A program made the translations under genes and the position numbers. From Streptomyces harbinensis (GTDB taxonomy: Bacteria > Actinomycetota > Actinomycetes > Streptomycetales > Streptomycetaceae), in assembly GCF_900116145.1 (NCBI RefSeq), contig NZ_FPAB01000004.1, forward strand, positions 445,635 through 509,634: a DNA stretch of 64,000 nucleotides. The letters run 5' to 3'. Shown here piece after piece: positions 34,141 to 43,203 of the stretch. A model generated the notes under the pieces. It had not been told where the DNA came from and searched no databases. It saw only the letters and a list, made by a program, of their open reading frames with translations. Numbering within the stretch: the first letter of the stretch is position 1; each line of letters begins with the position of its first letter.

Positions 34141-35177
34141 CCGCGCAGACCCACGCCAAGCAGGCGCCGGACGGCGCCGTGCCCCAGGGGCCGCCGAGCG
34201 GCCGGGCCCGGATCGGTGCCTTGCTGAGCAGCCCGGCCGGCCGCAATCTGGGTCTGGTCGTCGCCCTGTTGCTGCTGTGCGTGATCGGCATGGCGACGGT
34301 CGGCGACCGGTTCGGCTCCTTCGACAACATGATGACGATCCTGCGGTCCGCGTCGGTCATCGGTGTGATCAGTGTGGGCATGACCTTCGTCATCACCGGC
34401 GGCGGCATCGACCTGTCCGTGGGCGCGATCGTGGCGCTGGCCTCGGTGTGGGCCACCACGATCGCCACCCAGCAGATGGCGGCCGACTTCCACTGGATCG
34501 TGATCGTGACCACCGCGTTGCTGGTGGGCGCCGGCGCGGGACTCGTCAACGGCTTGCTGATCGCGTACGGGAAGATGGCGCCGTTCATCGTCACGCTCGC
34601 GATGATGGCCGCGGCGCGCGGTCTGGCCGAGCTGATCTCGGACAAGCGGACCCAGGTGGTCACCGAGCGCGGTCTGATCGACTTCTTCGGCGGCAAGGTG
34701 CTGGGCGTCCCGGTCCTCGTCATCATCTTCGCGCTGGTGGCGGCGGGTGGCTGGCTGCTGCTCAACCGCACCACCTTCGGTCGCCGCACCCTCGCGGTCG
34801 GCGGCAACCCGGAGGCGGCCCGGCTGGCGGGTATCGACGTGCGGCGGCACACCACGATCCTCTATGTCCTGCTCGGTCTGGCCTGCGGTCTCGCCGCCGT
34901 GATGCTCATGGCCAGGACGACGGCCGGGATCGCGACCCACGGCAGCATGTACGAACTGGACGCCATCGCCGCCGTGGTGATCGGTGGCACGCTGCTCAGC
35001 GGCGGCCGGGGAACGGTCGTCGGCACCGTGTTCGGGGTGCTGATCTTCATGACGCTGACCAATGTGTTCGTCCTCAACAACCTCGACACCTCCACCCAGG
35101 CCGTGGCCAAGGGCGCGATCATCGTCGCCGCCGTGCTGCTGCAGCAGCGGGTGGCCTCCCGGGGCAGTACGCCCTAG
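34137..35177 (+). CDS. Sugar ABC transporter permease (RbsC type)
   Basis: A 346-residue integral membrane protein with 8-10 hydrophobic helices. The family landmark FVITGGGIDLSVGAIVALAS sits near residue 82-101, and the late segment GSMYELDAIAAVVIGGTLLS with GGRGTVVGTVFGVL is typical of the BPD_transp_2 family. A 35-residue hydrophilic lead precedes the first helix. It forms the channel used by the preceding ATPase and the following lipoprotein. GTG start 34137 overlaps the ATPase stop. Confidence 0.95.
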   Translation: MTAQTHAKQAPDGAVPQGPPSGRARIGALLSSPAGRNLGLVVALLLLCVIGMATVGDRFGSFDNMMTILRSASVIGVISVGMTFVITGGGIDLSVGAIVALASVWATTIATQQMAADFHWIVIVTTALLVGAGAGLVNGLLIAYGKMAPFIVTLAMMAAARGLAELISDKRTQVVTERGLIDFFGGKVLGVPVLVIIFALVAAGGWLLLNRTTFGRRTLAVGGNPEAARLAGIDVRRHTTILYVLLGLACGLAAVMLMARTTAGIATHGSMYELDAIAAVVIGGTLLSGGRGTVVGTVFGVLIFMTLTNVFVLNNLDTSTQAVAKGAIIVAAVLLQQRVASRGSTP

Positions 35178-35261
35178 CGACCCGGTTCTCTCCGCGTCAT
35201 CCGCACCACCCGCACCACCCGCTTCGTCTCTCCTTCCTTTCTCTCTCGCTCGGAGACAGTC

Positions 35262-36296
35262 ATGTCCATGCCCAGAAAAGCCGCTCTGGCCTGTGCCGCC
35301 CTCGCCACCACCGGTCTGCTGGCCTCCTGTACCAGCAACTCCACGGACAGCGGAGACAGCGGCGGTTCGACCACCGTCAGCTCCAACGACGACCCCGGCG
35401 AGAACGTCGTCATCGGCTTCTCCGGCCCCCAGGCCAGCCACGGCTGGATGGCCGCCATCAACCGCTTCGCCGAAGAGGCCGCCGCCCAGTACGACGACGT
35501 CGATCTGCGGGTCGCCGAGGGCACCAACGACCCCAGCACCCAGGTCAGCCACATCGAGACGTTCATCAACGACCGGGTGGACGCCATCGTCCTGCTGCCC
35601 ACCGACGGCGCCGCGCTCACCCAGGTCGCCACGCAGGCCATGGAAGCCGGCATCCCGGTGATCAACGTCGACCGCGAGTTCTCCGACGACGCCGCCGCCC
35701 GCCTCACCCTCCTCGGCGACAACTACGGCATGGGCGTCTCCGCCGGCGAGTACGCCTGCGGGCTCATCGCCGAACACAACCTGGGCGACGACGCCGTCAT
35801 CGCCGAGATCGCCGGCATCGACTCGCTGCCGCTCACCCAGGAACGCTCCCAGGGCTTCGCCGACGCCCTCGCCACCTGCGGCCAGGACGTCGACAACCGG
35901 GTCGCCGCCGAGTTCACCGTCGACTCGGGGGAGCGCGCCGCCTCCAACCTCCTCCAGGCCGCACCCGAGATCGACATCATCTGGAACCACGACGACGACC
36001 AGGGCGTCGGCGTCAAGGCCGCCTTCGACAACGCCGAACGCGACGAGTTCTTCTTCATCGGCGGCGCCGGCTCCGCCAACGCCATGCGCTGGATCGAGGC
36101 CGGTGAGATGGAGGCCACCGTCATCTACCCGGCCACCCAGGCCGGCGACGGCATCAAGCTCGCCCGTCTCATCGCCCAGAACCGCGGCATGTCCGACCTC
36201 GTCCAGATCGAAGTCCCGCGCCGCATCGTGCTCGACGCCCCTGTCGTGACGGCCGACAACCTCGACCAGTACACCCCGATGGGTTTCGAGTCCTAA
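35262..36296 (+). CDS. Sugar-binding lipoprotein (RbsB-like)
   Basis: A 344-residue periplasmic-binding-protein-type lipoprotein. The signal peptide ends in the lipobox LLASC, with the modified Cys at residue 23, followed by a Ser/Asp-rich linker. The two lobes follow the Peripla_BP_4 pattern (VVIGFSGPQASHGWMAAINR, VDAIVLLPTDGAALTQVATQ, IDIIWNHDDDQGVGVKAAFD). It captures the sugar outside the membrane and hands it to the permease. It follows the permease by 84 bases with a ribosome-binding AGACAG. Which sugar is unclear; the acidic binding cleft and companion genes point to a monosaccharide or inositol-like ligand. Confidence 0.93.
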   Translation: MSMPRKAALACAALATTGLLASCTSNSTDSGDSGGSTTVSSNDDPGENVVIGFSGPQASHGWMAAINRFAEEAAAQYDDVDLRVAEGTNDPSTQVSHIETFINDRVDAIVLLPTDGAALTQVATQAMEAGIPVINVDREFSDDAAARLTLLGDNYGMGVSAGEYACGLIAEHNLGDDAVIAEIAGIDSLPLTQERSQGFADALATCGQDVDNRVAAEFTVDSGERAASNLLQAAPEIDIIWNHDDDQGVGVKAAFDNAERDEFFFIGGAGSANAMRWIEAGEMEATVIYPATQAGDGIKLARLIAQNRGMSDLVQIEVPRRIVLDAPVVTADNLDQYTPMGFES

Positions 36297-36311
36297 GGAA
36301 GGCCAGCCTTC

Positions 36312-37520
36312 ATGAGCTCTCTCAGCAGCACGCCAACGCCACCACCGGCCCGGGGCGATGACCCCCGGGGCCCGGAGCGGAGCGACATCGGCATCGGCAT
36401 GATCGGTTACGGCTTCATGGGAGCGGCCCACTCCCAGGGCTGGCGCAACGCCCGCAGCTTCTTCGACCCCCCGCTGCGTCCGCGTTTCGCCGCCCTCGGA
36501 GGCCGCAACCGGGAGGCCGCCGGCCATCTCGCCGACCGGTTCGACTGGCCCGTCGTGGAGACGGACTGGCGCGCGCTCATCGCCCGCGACGACATCGGCA
36601 TCGTCGACATCTGCACGCCGGGCGACACCCACGCGGAGATCGCGATCGCCGCGCTGGAAGCGGGCAAGCACGTGCTGTGCGAGAAACCGCTCGCCAACTC
36701 GGTCGCCGAGGCCGAGGCGATGGTGGCGGCAGCGGAGACGGCCCGCGCGCGCGGGATCCGGTCGATGCTGGGCTTCACCTACCGGCGGGTCCCCGCCCTC
36801 ACCCTGGCCCGCCGGCTGGTGGCCGAGGGCCGGATCGGCGAACTGCGGCACGTCCGCGCCCGCTACCTCCAGGACTGGCTGGGCGACCCCACCGCCCCGT
36901 ACACCTGGCGGATGTCGCGCGAGCGCGCCGGCTCGGGCGCGCTGGGCGACATCGGGGCGCACGCCGTGGACATCACCCAGTACGTCGCGGGTGAGTGGAT
37001 CACCGGGGTCTCCGGCCTCACCGAGACCTTCGTGCGGGAGCGCCCGCTGGCGGACGGCAGCGGTACGGGGCAGGTGACCGTGGACGACGCGGCTGTCTTC
37101 ACCGGGCGGCTGGCCGGCGGCGCGCTCGCCTCGTTCGAGGCGACCCGGTACGCCACCGGCCGCAAGAACGCGCTGCGGCTGGAACTCAACGGCACCCGCG
37201 GCAGCCTGGCGTTCGACCTGGAGGACCTCAACGTCCTGCACTTCCACGACGCGACCGCCGCCACCGCCACCCAGGGGTTCACCCGCATCCTCGTCACCGA
37301 GGCGGAACACCCCTACCTCGACGCCTGGTGGCCGCCGGGGCACGGGCTCGGCTACGAGCACGCCTTCGCCCACCAGTCCGTCGACCTGCTGACCGCCATC
37401 GCCGAAGGCACCGACCCCGAGCCGTCGTTCGCCGACGGGCTGCGGGTGCAGCGGCTGCTCGCGGCGGTGGAGGAGAGCGCCGCGGCGAACGGCGTCTGGA
37501 CCGCCGTTCCCCTCCCCTGA
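36312..37520 (+). CDS. Gfo/Idh/MocA-family NAD-dependent dehydrogenase
   Basis: A 402-residue oxidoreductase. The Rossmann start GIGMIGYGFMGAAHSQGW lies near residues 30-50 after a Pro-rich lead, the EKP cofactor signature is in KHVLCEKPLANSV, and the substrate-domain lysine/aspartate/histidine region reads GDIGAHAVDITQYVAGEW. Such enzymes oxidise or epimerise sugars and cyclitols, for example inositol. It is 15 bases after the binding-protein gene with a GGAAGG box, so it belongs to the uptake operon and probably acts on the imported compound. An in-frame later start near residue 27 is possible. Confidence 0.92.
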   Translation: MSSLSSTPTPPPARGDDPRGPERSDIGIGMIGYGFMGAAHSQGWRNARSFFDPPLRPRFAALGGRNREAAGHLADRFDWPVVETDWRALIARDDIGIVDICTPGDTHAEIAIAALEAGKHVLCEKPLANSVAEAEAMVAAAETARARGIRSMLGFTYRRVPALTLARRLVAEGRIGELRHVRARYLQDWLGDPTAPYTWRMSRERAGSGALGDIGAHAVDITQYVAGEWITGVSGLTETFVRERPLADGSGTGQVTVDDAAVFTGRLAGGALASFEATRYATGRKNALRLELNGTRGSLAFDLEDLNVLHFHDATAATATQGFTRILVTEAEHPYLDAWWPPGHGLGYEHAFAHQSVDLLTAIAEGTDPEPSFADGLRVQRLLAAVEESAAANGVWTAVPLP

Positions 37521-37590
37521 CGCGCTCACCCCCGTCCCCCCGCTCCGCACCTCCCACTCCGTAGGCCACCCCCAACCCACAGGAGCCGTC

Positions 37591-38583
37591 ATGTGTTACG
37601 GATACGACGGAGACAGAACACTCACCGAATCCCTGGCCGCCCGCGGCCTCGGCCGCCGCCGGCTGCTGCGCGGCGCCGCCGTCGCCCTCGGCGCCGGCGC
37701 GCTGGCGGCCGGCGGCGCGGCGAGCGCCCTGGCGGCGCAGCCCGGCGCCGCGCCCGCCCAGGCCGCCACCGGCCTCGGGCTCCGTCACGGCCACGGGAAG
37801 GGCCGCAAGCCGCTGGTGCCGCCCGGCAAGATCAGCATCCAGCTGTACACGCTGCGCGACGCGCTCGGCGGCGAGCCTGGCTACGACGCGACGCTGCGCG
37901 AGCTGTCCCGCATCGGCTACAACAAGGTCGAGCAGGCGCTGGGCTACTACGGCCGCAGCGCTCGCGAGCTGCGCCGGTTCTACGACCGGCTCGGCATCCG
38001 GGCGACCTCCAGCCACGAAGGCATCAGCGAGACCGACGAGGCGCTGCGTACCAAGATCGACAACGCCAGGACGCTGGGCCAGAAGTACATGAACGTCCCG
38101 TACCTGGCCTCCAACAGCGCGGACGAGTGGAAGCGCTGGGCCGAGCGGATGAACGTCGAGGCGCGCGCCGCCTGCCGGGCCGGGATCCGCTACGGGTACC
38201 ACAACCACGCCCACGAGTTCACCGCCGACCTGGGCCGCGGCCGTACCCCCTGGGACATCCTCTCCGCCGAACTCGACCCGCGCTACGTCCACCTGGAGAT
38301 CGACCTCTACTGGACGGTGACCGCCGCGATCGAGCTGGGGGAGAGCGACCCGGAGGGCTTCTCGCTGGATGTGATCCGGGCCGCCCCGCAGAGCGTGCTC
38401 CAGTTCCATGTGAAGGACCGCAGTGCCACGGACGGGGACACCTCCGACCTGGGCACCGGGATCATCGACTTCCCGCGGATCTTCCAGGCACACCAGGTCA
38501 AGGAGTACATCGTGGAGAACGACCGCCCCGATGTGACCCCGATCGAGACCGCGCGCGTCGGCTACCGCTACCTGCGTCGCTGA
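37591..38583 (+). CDS. Tat-exported sugar phosphate isomerase/epimerase-like protein
   Basis: A 330-residue AP-endonuclease-2/xylose-isomerase-type TIM barrel with an unusual exported form. Residues 18-48 carry a Tat-type signal (GRRRLLRGAAVALGAGAL followed by an Ala-rich stretch ending ASALAAQ). The barrel has the metal-binding set visible as NKVEQALGYYG, GYHNHAHEF, HLEIDLYWT and QFHVKDR. Export by Tat implies it folds with its metal in the cytoplasm. It probably isomerises a sugar or cyclitol outside the membrane, together with the next gene's enzyme. It is 70 bases after the dehydrogenase. Confidence 0.88.
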   Translation: MCYGYDGDRTLTESLAARGLGRRRLLRGAAVALGAGALAAGGAASALAAQPGAAPAQAATGLGLRHGHGKGRKPLVPPGKISIQLYTLRDALGGEPGYDATLRELSRIGYNKVEQALGYYGRSARELRRFYDRLGIRATSSHEGISETDEALRTKIDNARTLGQKYMNVPYLASNSADEWKRWAERMNVEARAACRAGIRYGYHNHAHEFTADLGRGRTPWDILSAELDPRYVHLEIDLYWTVTAAIELGESDPEGFSLDVIRAAPQSVLQFHVKDRSATDGDTSDLGTGIIDFPRIFQAHQVKEYIVENDRPDVTPIETARVGYRYLRR

Positions 38584-38601
38584 CGGCCATCCCACTGTGC
38601 C

Positions 38602-38631
38602 CCCGGCGGCGGTTGGACGACCGCCGCCGGG
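38602..38631 (+). terminator. Hairpin after the isomerase gene
   Basis: A 12-bp perfect stem (38602-38613 with 38620-38631) and a 6-base loop, 18 bases past the stop codon. It may separate the uptake operon from the dehydrogenase gene or only reduce read-through. Confidence 0.75.
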
Positions 38632-38723
38632 TGAGCCCTGCCACCGTCCGCCGGCACGGACGGCGGCGCCCGGGCTCGTACCGCCGGTCAAACCCGCAAT
38701 GAAACGCACCTATTGGGGATGCA

Positions 38724-40868
38724 ATGCGAAGAAAAAAGACCCTGACCGCCTGGGTGGCGGCGATGGCGGCCGCTGTGATCAGCCTACCCGCCGTCGCGGT
38801 GGCCCATGACGGGCATCCGCACCCGGACCCCACGCCCCCCAACCCCACCTCCGAGTTCCAGAAGGTCACCCTCAACGACAGCCCGGGCGAGCCGATCGAC
38901 CTGGCGGTGCTCCCCGACGGCCGGGTGCTGCACACCACCCGCGACGGGCAGGTGTGGCTCAACAACCCGCGCAACGGCCTCAACACGCTGGCCGCCCAGC
39001 TCGATGTGTACACGCACGACGAGGAGGGCCTGCAGAGCGTCGCCATCGACCCCGGCTTCAACGGCCTCACCAACCGCTGGGTGTACCTCTTCTACGCGCC
39101 GCCGCTGGACACCCCCATCGACGACCCGGCCACCCCGGACATCAACGAGGGCGACGCGCCGATCACCGGCAGCCCGGAGGACTTCGCCCCGTTCGAGGGC
39201 GTCAGCCGGCTCTCCCGGTTCCAGCTGCGCGGCAACACCCTGGACCTGAGCACCGAGCAGCAGATCATCGAGGTCGAGGCCGACCGGGGCATCTGCTGCC
39301 ACGTCGGCGGCGACATCGTCTTCGACCGGGCCGGCAACCTTCTCCTCTCGACGGGTGACGACTCCAACCCGTTCGACTCGGCCGGCTACACCCCGATCGA
39401 CGAGCGGACCGACCGCAACCCGGCGTACGACGCGCAGCGCACCTCCGCCAACACCAACGACCTGCGCGGCAAGGTGCTGCGGATCAAGGTCAACCGGGAC
39501 GGCTCGTACTCCATCCCGCGCGGCAACCTCTTCCCGCCCGGGACGGAGAACGCCCGGCCCGAGATCTATCTGATGGGGCTGCGCAACCCGTTCCGGATGG
39601 AGATCGACCCGCGCGACGACACCCTGTACGTGGCGGACTACTCGCCGGACGCCCGCACCGACAACCCGCAGCGCGGCCCGGCCGGCACCGGCAAGTGGTT
39701 CGCGGCGCGCACCGCGGGCAACCACGGCTGGCCGTACTGTGTGTCGCCCGACATGCCGTACGTGGAGTACGACTTCGCGACCGGTGTCTCCGGCGAGCCG
39801 TTCGACTGCGCGGCGCCGGTGAACGACTCGTGGCGCAACACCGGGCTGCGCGAGCTGCCGCCGGTGGAGCCGGCGCAGCTGCTGTACGGCTACGACGAAT
39901 CGGCCGAGTTCCCGGAGCTGGGCGCGGGCGGCATCGGCCCGATGGCCGGCCCGGTGTACGAGTACAACTGGCTGATCGACAAGCTGCCGGGCTCGCGGGC
40001 CTGGCCGAAGGAGTACGCGGGCAAGCCGCTGTTCTTCGAGTTCACCCGGGACCGGATCTGGGGCCTGTCCCTGGACCGGCAGGCGCAGATCAGCCAGGTG
40101 CAGGACGTGCTGCCGGGGATGGAGTTCTCCGCGCTGATGGACATGGAGTTCGGTCCGGACGGCGCGCTGTACGTCCTGGAGTACGGCAAGGGGTACTTCG
40201 CGCAGAACCCGGAGGCGCAGCTGGCGCGGATCGACTACATCGGCAAGAACGGCAACCACTCGCCGGTGCCGGTGGTCTCGGCGGATGTGACCAGCGGGCA
40301 CGCGCCGCTGACGGTGAACTTCTCCAGTGAGGGGACGGTCGACCCGGACGGGGACCGGCTGCTGTACGCCTGGGACTTCAACTCGGACGGCAAGATCGAC
40401 TCGCGCAAGAAGAACCCGACGTTCACCTACAAGGAGGACGGGGTCTACACGGCCTCGCTGCGGGTGACGGACATCGGCGGGCGGGACCGGGGGCGGTCGG
40501 CGAACGCCGAGGTGCAGATCGTGATCGGCAACGACGCGCCCGAGGTGCGGTTCATCAAGCCGGAAAGCGGCGGTGAGTTCTCCTTCGGCGATCTCATCGA
40601 GTTCGAGGTGGAGGTCACCGACGACCAGCCGGTGGACTGCGCGCGGGTCACGGTCACCTACATCCTCGGCCACGACGACCACGGTCACCCGATGACGACG
40701 GCGCGCGGCTGCTCGGGCACCATCCGCACCGGCACCGACGACTCGCACGACCCGGAGCACGACAACCTGATGGGCGTGTTCGTGGCGAGTTACACCGACC
40801 CGGGCGTGAACGGGCTGCCCCCGCTCACCGGCACGGCCGAGGTCACGCTCAATCCGATCCATCACTGA
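38724..40868 (+). CDS. Exported glucose/sorbosone dehydrogenase-type beta-propeller with PKD domain
   Basis: A 714-residue secreted protein with a signal peptide (RRKKTLTAWVAAMAAAVISL, cleaved near VAVAHD). Residues about 45-510 form a soluble-aldose-dehydrogenase-like propeller (LAVLPDGRVLHTTRDGQVWL, GLQSVAIDPGFNGLTNRWVY, PEIYLMGLRNPFRMEIDPRD, DMEFGPDGALYVLEYGKGYF). Residues about 510-615 are a PKD domain (APLTVNFSSEGTVDPDGDRL). The last 100 residues are another beta domain (DAPEVRFIKPESGGEFSFGD). Related enzymes use PQQ to oxidise sugars; cofactor residues were not verified. Position suggests oxidation of the sugar handled by the uptake operon. The start at 38724 follows GGGGATGC. Confidence 0.88.
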   Translation: MRRKKTLTAWVAAMAAAVISLPAVAVAHDGHPHPDPTPPNPTSEFQKVTLNDSPGEPIDLAVLPDGRVLHTTRDGQVWLNNPRNGLNTLAAQLDVYTHDEEGLQSVAIDPGFNGLTNRWVYLFYAPPLDTPIDDPATPDINEGDAPITGSPEDFAPFEGVSRLSRFQLRGNTLDLSTEQQIIEVEADRGICCHVGGDIVFDRAGNLLLSTGDDSNPFDSAGYTPIDERTDRNPAYDAQRTSANTNDLRGKVLRIKVNRDGSYSIPRGNLFPPGTENARPEIYLMGLRNPFRMEIDPRDDTLYVADYSPDARTDNPQRGPAGTGKWFAARTAGNHGWPYCVSPDMPYVEYDFATGVSGEPFDCAAPVNDSWRNTGLRELPPVEPAQLLYGYDESAEFPELGAGGIGPMAGPVYEYNWLIDKLPGSRAWPKEYAGKPLFFEFTRDRIWGLSLDRQAQISQVQDVLPGMEFSALMDMEFGPDGALYVLEYGKGYFAQNPEAQLARIDYIGKNGNHSPVPVVSADVTSGHAPLTVNFSSEGTVDPDGDRLLYAWDFNSDGKIDSRKKNPTFTYKEDGVYTASLRVTDIGGRDRGRSANAEVQIVIGNDAPEVRFIKPESGGEFSFGDLIEFEVEVTDDQPVDCARVTVTYILGHDDHGHPMTTARGCSGTIRTGTDDSHDPEHDNLMGVFVASYTDPGVNGLPPLTGTAEVTLNPIHH

Positions 40869-40938
40869 TCTGTCCATCTGTGTCATGACTGATTGGGAAT
40901 GACATCGGGGATTGATCAGGACTGAACGGGATTGACCG

Positions 40939-40976
40939 GGTGGCCCCGGCCCAGGGACGACGGGGCCGGGGCCACC
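40939..40976 (+). terminator. Long hairpin between the propeller gene and the ebo operon
   Basis: A 14-bp perfect stem (40939-40952 with 40963-40976) and a 10-base loop, with no U-tract. It ends 29 bases before the ATG of the ebo operon, so a promoter for that operon would have to overlap or lie after it, unless read-through feeds the operon. Confidence 0.75.
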
Positions 40977-41005
40977 CGCAGAACCACTGACCAGGAGGTC
41001 TGCTC

Positions 41006-42256
41006 ATGTCACCGCGGACACCACGCATCGGCGCGTGGTTCATCGGCGCCCGGGGATCGGTGGCGACCACCGCCACCGTCGGAACCCTCGCGCTGCGCGC
41101 CGGGCTCGCCCCATCGGACGGCTGTGTGACGGAACTGCCACCGGTCGCGGCGGCCGGGCTGCCCGCCCTCACCGGCATCGTCACCGGCGGCCACGAAATC
41201 GGAGAGGGCTCGCTGCCCAAGCGCGCCGAGGAACTCGCGGCCGGCGGGGTGTTCCCCGTCGCCCTCGCCCGCGCGCTGTGCGCCGAACTCGCGGAGGCGG
41301 ACGCCCGCATCCGCCCCGGCACCGCCCCCGGCGGCGAGACCCAGCGGGCGGCGGCGCGCCGTATCCAGGACGACCTGACGGCGTTCCGGGACCGGCACGG
41401 CCTGGACGAGGTCGTCGTGGTGGACGTCTCCAGCACCGAGCCGCCCGCCGCCGAAACCCCCGAACTCACCTCCCTGGACCGGCTGGAGGAGGCCCTGGAC
41501 CGGGGCGAGTCCCCGCTGCCGGCCAGCTCGCTGTACGCGTACGCCGCGTTCCGGGCCGGCTGCCCCGTGGTGGCCTTCACCCCCAGCCCCGGGCCGGCGC
41601 TCCCGGCCGTCGCCGAACTCGCCCGGCGGGCGGGCCTGCCCTGGGCCGGCTCGGACGGCAAGACCGGCGAGACACTGCTGAAGTCGGCGCTGGCCCCGAT
41701 GTTCGCCCACCGGGCGCTGGCCGTCCGCTCCTGGGCGTCGGTCAACCTGCTCGGCGGCGGCGACGGCCGCACCCTGGCCGACCCGGCGGCGGCGGAGAGC
41801 AAGCTGCGCACCAAGGGCCAGGGGCTGGAGACGATCCTGGGCCACCCGGTCGACGGCCCGATGCACATCGACTACGTCGCCGACCTCGGCGACTGGAAGA
41901 CCGCCTGGGACCACGTGTCCTTCGAGGGCTTCCTCGGCACCCGCATGTCGCTCCAGTTCACCTGGAACGGCTGCGACTCGGCGCTCGCCGCCCCGCTCGT
42001 GCTCGACCTGGTCCGGCTCACCGCGCGCGCCAAGCAGGCGGGCCGCTCCGGGCCGCAGGCCCCGCTCGGGTTCTTCTTCAAGAACCCGGCCGGCACCGAG
42101 CAGCACGACCTCGGCGAGCAGTGGCGCGCCCTGGTCGACTGGTGCGCGGAGCTGGCCGCCGAGGGCACCGGCGCTGCGGACGGCACCGGCGACGGTGACG
42201 GCACCGGCGACGGTGACGGGCAGGGACACCGGGACGGCACCGGGGCCGGGGCGTGA
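41006..42256 (+). CDS. Inositol-3-phosphate synthase-like protein, first gene of ebo operon
   Basis: A 416-residue NAD-dependent enzyme of the myo-inositol-1-phosphate synthase family. The Rossmann opening FIGARGSVATTATVGTLALR, the family lysine region WAGSDGKTGETLLKSALAPM and the late segment DHVSFEGFLGTRMSLQFTWN match the fold. The family converts glucose-6-phosphate to inositol phosphate through oxidation, aldol closure and reduction. The last 35 residues are a Gly/Asp/Thr repeat with no structure. It overlaps the UbiA gene by GTGA. In cyanobacterial ebo clusters a 3-dehydroquinate-synthase-like EboD makes a cyclic precursor; this enzyme may fill that place, which is inference. Confidence 0.85.
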   Translation: MSPRTPRIGAWFIGARGSVATTATVGTLALRAGLAPSDGCVTELPPVAAAGLPALTGIVTGGHEIGEGSLPKRAEELAAGGVFPVALARALCAELAEADARIRPGTAPGGETQRAAARRIQDDLTAFRDRHGLDEVVVVDVSSTEPPAAETPELTSLDRLEEALDRGESPLPASSLYAYAAFRAGCPVVAFTPSPGPALPAVAELARRAGLPWAGSDGKTGETLLKSALAPMFAHRALAVRSWASVNLLGGGDGRTLADPAAAESKLRTKGQGLETILGHPVDGPMHIDYVADLGDWKTAWDHVSFEGFLGTRMSLQFTWNGCDSALAAPLVLDLVRLTARAKQAGRSGPQAPLGFFFKNPAGTEQHDLGEQWRALVDWCAELAAEGTGAADGTGDGDGTGDGDGQGHRDGTGAGA

Positions 42257-43203
42257 GGCCGCGCGACGCCGCCGAACTCGTCCGGCTGCCGGCCGCGCTG
42301 ACCGCCCCGGGCGACAGCCTGGCGGGCGCGGCGGCGGCCGGCTGGCCGTACGGCGGACGCACCTGGGCCGCCCCGGCCGCCTCGGTCTGCCTGTATCTGG
42401 CGGGCATGGCGCTCAACGACTTCGCGGACAGCGACCTGGACGCCTTCGAACGGCCCGAACGCCCGGTGCCCTCCGGCCGGGTGGCGCCCTTCCAGGCGCT
42501 GGGCACGGCCGTGGCGCTGAGCGGCGCCGGTCTGGGCCTGGCGGCGGTGGCCGGCGGGACGCGGGCGCTGCGGGTGGCCGTGCCGCTGACGGCGGCGGTG
42601 TGGAGCTACGACCTGTGGGCGCAGCGCACGGCGGCCGGCCCGGCGGTGATGGCGCTGGCGCGCGGCCTGGACGTGCTGCTGGGCGCGGGCGGTGACCTGC
42701 GGCGCGCGGCGCTGCCGGCGTTCGCGGTCGCCGCGCACACGGCGGGGGTGACCACGCTCAGCCGGGGCGAGGTGTCCGGCACCACCGGACGCGCCGCCGC
42801 GGCGGCCCTGACCGGCACAGCGACCGCGGCGGCCACGGCGGCGGCGCTGGCCGCCACCCGCACGGGCCCGGCGGCCGGAACCCGGCCGCGTACCGCAGCC
42901 GCCCCCCGTACCGCAGCCGCACCCCGTCCCCGCACCGGCCGGCGTACCCGGGTGGCCGCCGGGGTCGCCACCGGCGCCGCGCTCGCCGGGTACGCCGCCA
43001 CCGTGGGCCGCGCCCAACTCGCCGCGCTGCGCGCCCCCGGCCACGCCCCGACCGTCCGCGCCGCCACCGGCACCGGCGTGCGCGGCGTCACCGGGTTGCA
43101 GTCCGCGCTGCTGGCGGGCGCGGGCGCCCCCGTCCTGGCCGGCGCGCTGACCGCCCTGGGCGGGCTCGCCCGCGTCGCCTCCCGAAAGGTTTCCCCCACA
43201 TGA
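42253..43203 (+). CDS. eboC: UbiA-family prenyltransferase, EboC-like
   Basis: A 316-residue membrane prenyltransferase. The first aspartate motif is clear (NDFADSDLDAFERPERPVPS), the standard site for prenyl diphosphate and Mg. Seven to nine hydrophobic stretches follow, with YDLWAQRT marking the region before the second motif, which is not obvious. A basic low-complexity segment (about residues 215-240, rich in Arg, Thr, Ala, Pro) interrupts the membrane part. In ebo clusters this protein is thought to attach or handle a lipid-linked precursor. GTG start 42253 and ATGA overlap with the next gene show tight coupling. The SCO3242-type family is the nearest Streptomyces relative I recall. Confidence 0.85.
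   Translation: MRPRDAAELVRLPAALTAPGDSLAGAAAAGWPYGGRTWAAPAASVCLYLAGMALNDFADSDLDAFERPERPVPSGRVAPFQALGTAVALSGAGLGLAAVAGGTRALRVAVPLTAAVWSYDLWAQRTAAGPAVMALARGLDVLLGAGGDLRRAALPAFAVAAHTAGVTTLSRGEVSGTTGRAAAAALTGTATAAATAAALAATRTGPAAGTRPRTAAAPRTAAAPRPRTGRRTRVAAGVATGAALAGYAATVGRAQLAALRAPGHAPTVRAATGTGVRGVTGLQSALLAGAGAPVLAGALTALGGLARVASRKVSPT

Noticed and set aside
33948..37592. 1214-codon minus-strand frame
   Set aside because: It covers the ABC permease, binding protein and dehydrogenase genes in antisense, all of which have diagnostic motifs.
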